Origin: Novosphingobium aquimarinum
Lineage (GTDB): Bacteria; Pseudomonadota; Alphaproteobacteria; Sphingomonadales; Sphingomonadaceae
Direction of reading: 5' to 3'
Length of the DNA: 36,236 nt
Assembly (NCBI RefSeq): GCF_009746585.1
Contig: NZ_WRPO01000032.1
Location: forward strand, 1 to 36,236
In this document: piece by piece, positions 32,166 to 36,236 of the stretch
Position numbering within the stretch: position 1 is the stretch's first letter
How the letters are laid out: every line of letters starts with the position of its first letter
Notes under the pieces: generated by a model
What the model was told of the DNA's origin: nothing
The model's input: the letters and a program-made list of their open reading frames with translations, nothing else
The model's database searches: none
Made by a program: the position numbers and the translations under genes

Positions 32166-34087
32166 TGGCCGACACTGAAACCAAAGACGCCGTCTACGTC
32201 ACCGAAAAGCTCATCGCCGAGGATATCGACGCATACCTCGTGCAGCACGAACACAAGACGATGCTGCGCTTCATCACCTGCGGCAGCGTCGATGACGGCA
32301 AGTCCACCCTGATCGGGCGCCTGCTCTACGATTCGAAGATGATCTTCGAAGACCAGCTCGACGCGCTGCAGTCCGATTCCAAAAAGGTCGGAACGCAGGG
32401 GCAGGAGATCGACTTCGCGCTGCTGGTCGACGGTCTTGCTGCCGAGCGCGAGCAGGGGATCACGATCGACGTCGCCTACCGCTTCTTCAACACCGAAAAG
32501 CGCAAGTTCATCGTCGCCGACTGCCCGGGCCACGAGCAGTACACGCGCAACATGGTCACCGGTGCCTCCACCGCCGACCTTGCCGTCATTCTGATCGACG
32601 CGCGCAAGGGCGTGCTCGTCCAGACGCGCCGGCACAGCTATCTGTGCCATCTGATCGGCATCAAGAACATCGTGCTCGCGGTCAACAAGATGGACCTGGT
32701 CGATTACAGCCAGGAAGCCTTCGACAAGATCGTTGCCGACTACACCGAGTTCGCCAATTCCATTGGCATCGATAGCTTCACCGCAATGCCGATCTCGGGC
32801 TTCAAGGGCGACAACATCACGTCGCATTCCGAGAAGACGCCTTGGTACGAGGGCCCGACGCTGGTCGACCATCTCGAAAGCGTCGAAGTGCTCAGTTCGA
32901 TCGATGCGGAAAAGCCGTTCCGCATGCCGGTGCAGTGGGTCAATCGCCCCAATCTCGATTTCCGTGGCTTTTCCGGCCTGATCGCCACCGGTGCGGTCAA
33001 GCCGGGCGACAAGATCCGCGTTCTGCCTTCGGCCAAGACCAGCACCGTGAGCCGGGTCGTCGCGTTCGACGGCGATCTCGAAGAAGCCGTCGCCGGACAA
33101 TCGGTTACGGTCTGCTTCGAGGACGAGATCGATTGCTCGCGCGGCTCGGTCATCGCCACCGCCGATGCCCCACCAGAAACGTCCGATCAGTTCGAGGCCA
33201 CGTTCGTGTGGATGTCCGACGATCCGCTGATGCCGGGCCGTGCGTACTGGCTCAAGCTGGGCACGCAGCTGGTGTCGGTGACGGTTCAGGAACCCAAGTA
33301 CGTCATCAACGTCAACACGATGGCGCAACTGGCGACCAAGACGTTCGAACTCAACGCCATTGGCGTGGCCGAACTGACGACCGACAAGCAGATCGTCTTT
33401 GAGCCTTATGAAGATAATCGTACGCTCGGTGGATTCATTCTCATCGATAAGATGACGAATGCCACTGTCGCCGCGGGCATGCTGAACTTCTCGCTGCGCC
33501 GGGCCCAGAACGTGCATTGGCAAGCGATCGATATCGGTCGCAAGCAGCATGCGTCGCTGAAGAACCAAACGCCTGCGGTGTTGTGGTTCACCGGTCTGTC
33601 GGGTTCGGGCAAATCCACGATCGCCAATCTCGTCGAGAAGAAGCTGCACCGGATGAACCGGCACACCTTCCTGCTCGATGGCGACAACGTGCGTCACGGC
33701 CTTAACAAGGACCTGGGCTTCACCGATGCCGATCGGATCGAGAACATCCGGCGCGTCGGCGAAGTCGCCAAGTTGATGACCGACGCCGGGCTGATCGTGG
33801 TCACCGCCTTCATCTCGCCGTTCCAGGCTGAGCGCGACATGGTGCGATCGATGCTGCCCGAGGGCGAGTTCCTCGAGATCTTCATCGATACGCCGCTCAA
33901 GGTCGCCGAAAGCCGCGACGTGAAGGGCCTCTACAAGAAGGCGCGCGCGGGTGAGCTGAAGAACTTCACTGGGATCGACAGCCCTTACGAGGCTCCGCGC
34001 GAACCGGAGATCCGTATCGACACCACCAAGCTTTCGCCCGAAGAAGCGGCGACGCTGATCGTCGACACGCTGATGGGGGATATCTGA
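32165..34087 (+). CDS. cysNC: Bifunctional sulfate adenylyltransferase subunit 1 / adenylylsulfate kinase
   Basis: The N-terminal about 440 residues are CysN, an EF-Tu-like GTPase with GSVDDGKST (40-48), the G3 box DCPGHEQYTRNM and NKMDLVD. The C-terminal 200 residues are the CysC APS kinase, with P-loop GLSGSGKST from residue 477, LDGDNVRHGLNKDLGF, ISPFQAERDMVR and FIDTPLKVAESRDVKGLYKKAR pieces. The fusion turns sulfate into PAPS in one polypeptide and is common in alphaproteobacteria. The genes before and after overlap it by one base each. Confidence 0.96.
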   Translation: MADTETKDAVYVTEKLIAEDIDAYLVQHEHKTMLRFITCGSVDDGKSTLIGRLLYDSKMIFEDQLDALQSDSKKVGTQGQEIDFALLVDGLAAEREQGITIDVAYRFFNTEKRKFIVADCPGHEQYTRNMVTGASTADLAVILIDARKGVLVQTRRHSYLCHLIGIKNIVLAVNKMDLVDYSQEAFDKIVADYTEFANSIGIDSFTAMPISGFKGDNITSHSEKTPWYEGPTLVDHLESVEVLSSIDAEKPFRMPVQWVNRPNLDFRGFSGLIATGAVKPGDKIRVLPSAKTSTVSRVVAFDGDLEEAVAGQSVTVCFEDEIDCSRGSVIATADAPPETSDQFEATFVWMSDDPLMPGRAYWLKLGTQLVSVTVQEPKYVINVNTMAQLATKTFELNAIGVAELTTDKQIVFEPYEDNRTLGGFILIDKMTNATVAAGMLNFSLRRAQNVHWQAIDIGRKQHASLKNQTPAVLWFTGLSGSGKSTIANLVEKKLHRMNRHTFLLDGDNVRHGLNKDLGFTDADRIENIRRVGEVAKLMTDAGLIVVTAFISPFQAERDMVRSMLPEGEFLEIFIDTPLKVAESRDVKGLYKKARAGELKNFTGIDSPYEAPREPEIRIDTTKLSPEEAATLIVDTLMGDI

Positions 34088-34830
34088 TGGGCATGACCGA
34101 CGGTGATCTCGCCGCGCACCTCGCAGACCAGGCGGGCAAGATCCTGCTCCAGGTCCGTGCGTCGGGCATGTTCGAGGGCAAGTCGCTCGGCAAGGCGGGC
34201 GATCAGACCGCGAACCAGTTCCTGTGCCATGCGCTGCGCCAGCAGCGGCCCGAGGACGGGCTGCTTTCCGAGGAGGAAAAGGACAACGCCGAACGCCTCG
34301 CCGAAGAGCGCGTCTGGATCGTCGATCCGGTGGATGGAACGCGCGAATACGGCGAGGAGCGAGCCGACTGGGCCGTGCATGTCGGGCTTTGCGTGAAAGG
34401 GGAAGCGGCCCTTGGAGCAGTGGCCTTGCCGGGTGTCGATGTGGTGCTGCGTTCCGACCAGCCGGGAACCGTGCCGCCCCCGCCCGAGGTGCTGCGCATG
34501 GTTGTCAGCCGGACCCGCCCGGCGCGCGAGGCAACCGAAGTCGCGACGAAGCTCGGGGCTGAACTGGTGCCGATGGGCTCCGCCGGGGCGAAGGCCATGT
34601 CGATCCTTCAGGGCGAGGCGGATATCTATCTGCATTCGGGCGGCCAGTACGAATGGGACAGCTGCGCCCCGGTCGCGGTGGCGCTGGGCTGGGGGCTACA
34701 CTGTTCGCGGATCGACGGTAGCCCGCTGGTGTATAATCAGCGGGACGTCTACATGCCGGATCTGCTGATCTGCCGCAAAGAACACGCCGAACGCGTCCTC
34801 GCGGAAGTCGCCCCGCTGCTGCAAAGCTAG
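34087..34830 (+). CDS. cysQ: 3'(2'),5'-bisphosphate nucleotidase
   Basis: CysQ removes the 3'-phosphate from PAP or PAPS and so clears the by-product of sulfate assimilation. The 247-residue inositol-monophosphatase-like protein has LLSEEEKDN, the metal box VDPVDGTREYGEERADW, VAVHVGLCV-like strand after it, and the C-terminal QYEWDSCAPVAVALGWG. It is the third gene of the cys operon with tight overlaps. Its stop overlaps that of the convergent small gene. Confidence 0.94.
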   Translation: MGMTDGDLAAHLADQAGKILLQVRASGMFEGKSLGKAGDQTANQFLCHALRQQRPEDGLLSEEEKDNAERLAEERVWIVDPVDGTREYGEERADWAVHVGLCVKGEAALGAVALPGVDVVLRSDQPGTVPPPPEVLRMVVSRTRPAREATEVATKLGAELVPMGSAGAKAMSILQGEADIYLHSGGQYEWDSCAPVAVALGWGLHCSRIDGSPLVYNQRDVYMPDLLICRKEHAERVLAEVAPLLQS

Positions 34831-35126
34831 ATCGCTGACCCGGGATCGATCCCGGACCTGGCTTCCTTGGCGACCAGCGCAGTACCGTCCACCGACAGCG
34901 ACCCTTTGCCGGGCGTTGCGCAAAGCAGCTCATACTTGCCGTCGGCATCGACGTAGCGCTTGCCGATGAGCGTTCCGGCGGCGAAATCGGCCGAAAGCGG
35001 GGCGGGGCTATCCGGCCTCGCTTCGCCCATCGGCACGCCGCCGCACTCGATCGTGCCATCGCCGGCGTGGATCACCATGACTTCTGTATCGCACGCAGCG
35101 CTCTTGAGACGGGTTCCCGGCTTCAT
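34827..35126 (-). CDS. Small conserved protein of unknown function
   Basis: A 99-residue cytosolic protein: MKPGTRLKSAACDTEVMVIH, CGGVPMGEARP, GTLIGKRYVDADGKYELLCA, then PGKGSLSVDGTALV. Three cysteines and the beta-rich pattern resemble short proteins I have seen in actinobacteria and proteobacteria, without a known role. It is alone on its strand between cysQ and the MarR gene. Confidence 0.7.
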   Translation of the reverse strand: MKPGTRLKSAACDTEVMVIHAGDGTIECGGVPMGEARPDSPAPLSADFAAGTLIGKRYVDADGKYELLCATPGKGSLSVDGTALVAKEARSGIDPGSAI

Positions 35127-35225
35127 GATGACAATTCCTTTGCGCTGTGCGTCCGCGAAGACGTATCCGACTTAAGCCTTGCCCCTCGCCGAACAAGACG
35201 CCAGCGCCTTCTCTGGCCCAGCGCT

Positions 35226-35741
35226 CTAGCTGCGGCTCAGGTTCTTGTAGATCCGGTCCAGATATTCGCGCAGCTGCACCAGTTCGGCATCTTCGAAGCC
35301 CCGGAAAAGGATATCCTCGGCGGTCTCGGCGATGGTCGCCAGCTGATCGAGCAGGGGTTCCGTCTTGTCGGTCGGGTAAACGGCTCGGGCCCGGCGGTCG
35401 TCACTCCGGGCGCGTCGCTGGAGCAAGCCATCCGCGCAGAGACGGTCGATCAACCGACCGGCCGACGCTTCCGACATATCGAGCGCCTCGGCGATGGTGC
35501 GCTGGGTCGAGCCCGGGTGCCGCATGACGACTGCGATCATCGACCATTGCGAGCGCGTAATATTGTGCACCGAAACCAGACGATCGAACTGGTTTCGCGT
35601 CAGCCGCGCAATGATGGTGAATTGCAGGCTGATCGATCGCCGGTTGTCGAATTCGGGATCGGAAAGCTGGACGTCGAGCAGTTCCTTGATCGGGTTGCCC
35701 GATCCGGCTTTTGCGCCCTGCCTCGAAGATTGATCGGACAT
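35226..35741 (-). CDS. MarR-family transcriptional regulator
   Basis: A 171-residue winged-helix protein with LTRNQFDRLVSVHNITRSQW, then HPGSTQRTIAEALDMSEASAGRLIDRL as recognition-helix region. The wing LLQRRARSDDRRARAVYPTD follows, with its DDRR signature, and then a C-terminal dimer helix. I chose ATG 35741, where an AAAGGG precedes it. It faces away from the right IS end, so the gene it controls may be the one interrupted by the IS or lie beyond it. Confidence 0.9.
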   Translation of the reverse strand: MSDQSSRQGAKAGSGNPIKELLDVQLSDPEFDNRRSISLQFTIIARLTRNQFDRLVSVHNITRSQWSMIAVVMRHPGSTQRTIAEALDMSEASAGRLIDRLCADGLLQRRARSDDRRARAVYPTDKTEPLLDQLATIAETAEDILFRGFEDAELVQLREYLDRIYKNLSRS

Positions 35742-36073
35742 CAGACCCTTTCGATGAACATCGCCGGGGCCATGCCACCGAACGCGCAAGTAGTGAATTC
35801 CGGTTGCGACTGTGACAACGATTTCTGACCCATTCTGCCTATTCCTGGGGGGATGCGTTCAGCGTCGATGAAGGGGGCCTCGGCCACAATGATTTGTCCT
35901 GTTGCGTTGCGCGCTTGTGGCTGCGTCGCGCTTCTGTGTCCGTGATCGCGGGGGGGTCACACTGTCCTATTGCATAAGTGCCCGCACCGAGTTTGCGATT
36001 GCTTTCACACGTTAGCATTTCGCGCCGGGCATGGCGAGCCGGCGACTGCTTGACGCGGAGAGACAGGCAGACA
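35742..36073. other. 332-bp gap upstream of the MarR gene
   Basis: No complete gene is supported in this stretch. It must contain the MarR promoter on the minus strand and perhaps that of the interrupted plus-strand gene. A run of G (about 35949-35956) and AT-poor sequence are the only visible traits. An open frame on the minus strand across the IS boundary is likely spurious. Confidence 0.4.
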
Positions 36074-36115
36074 ATGGCTGTTGGACAACGGCGAAATCGG
36101 ATCTCGAACCGGCGC
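36074..36115 (+). pseudogene. Possible gene start cut off by the right IS end
   Basis: ATG 36074 opens a frame reading MAVGQRRNRISNRR for 14 codons up to the IS boundary, where the first IS bases give TGA. A GGAG lies about 14 bases upstream. The basic N-terminus would suit a membrane or export protein. Divergent from a MarR gene, it could be the start of the regulated gene. The fragment is too short for a firm call. Confidence 0.25.
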
Positions 36116-36236
36116 TGAGAACGGCGGTGCAAAATTAGACCACGGTAGCGGCGGCGAAGTGCTGCTGCGGGCGGCGTAAAAGTCGTCCACTTTTTCCCTT
36201 TCGCGATGGCGGCGAGGGGGATGAGGGATTTACACC
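36116..36236. mobile_element. IS21-like insertion sequence end (right copy)
   Basis: A perfect inverted copy of bases 3-123. It starts with TGAGAACGGCGG at 36116 and contains the same two subrepeats on the opposite strand. The element body would continue to the right, outside the window. With the left copy this places the same IS end at both borders, in outward orientation. Confidence 0.65.

Noticed and set aside
1..36236. CRISPR arrays or ribosomal RNA
   Set aside because: No regularly spaced repeats with unique spacers and no rRNA sequence were seen.

Overview
The window looks like chromosomal DNA of a GC-rich alphaproteobacterium, most probably of the order Sphingomonadales (Erythrobacter/Novosphingobium/Sphingomonas type). 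The pointers are the zapA - 6S RNA - 5-formyl-THF cyclo-ligase arrangement, a DUF2842 protein, a tkt-gap-pgk-class I fba block, a fused cysNC, and a pair of REP-like palindromes of the kind I associate with sphingomonads. The genus cannot be fixed from the sequence alone.

Both ends carry the same 121-bp sequence in inverted orientation (3-123 and 36116-36236). Each copy starts or stops at a TG/CA dinucleotide and contains two related 20-bp subrepeats. They look like the same end of an IS21-type insertion sequence whose body lies outside the window on both sides.

Region 1 (124 to about 9034) is an accessory island next to a tRNA-Pro(CGG) gene. From the tRNA inward it holds a large tyrosine integrase with three 12-bp repeats upstream and a two-gene minus-strand operon. 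That operon encodes a STAND NTPase with an Mrr-like nuclease domain and an RloC-like AAA_13 ATPase with a zinc-hook CxxC and a C-terminal R-E-H anticodon-nuclease triad. Beyond it lie a small PD-(D/E)XK-like protein and an HUH Rep-like protein followed by two hairpins. This is the most likely place for a new anti-phage system.

Region 2 (about 9035 to 23500) is housekeeping: thyA; the branched-chain 2-oxoacid dehydrogenase E1alpha-E1beta-E2 operon; tRNA-Asp; the zapA/6S/fau/DUF2842 cluster; and a central carbon cluster of transketolase, GAPDH, a MOSC protein, PGK, a membrane acyltransferase and class I aldolase.

Region 3 (about 23500 to 30052) has thiE and a complete-looking coenzyme F420 biosynthesis locus. 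A divergent pair of transcription units carries npdG-cofC on one side and cofE-cofD-fbiC on the other. F420 is uncommon in alphaproteobacteria, and no F420-dependent oxidoreductase other than NpdG is visible here.

Region 4 (30086 to 36115) has a LuxR-type regulator divergent from the sulfate activation operon cysD-cysNC-cysQ, with a perfect 16-bp palindrome between them. It ends with a small conserved unknown protein, a MarR regulator, and a possible gene start cut off by the right IS end.
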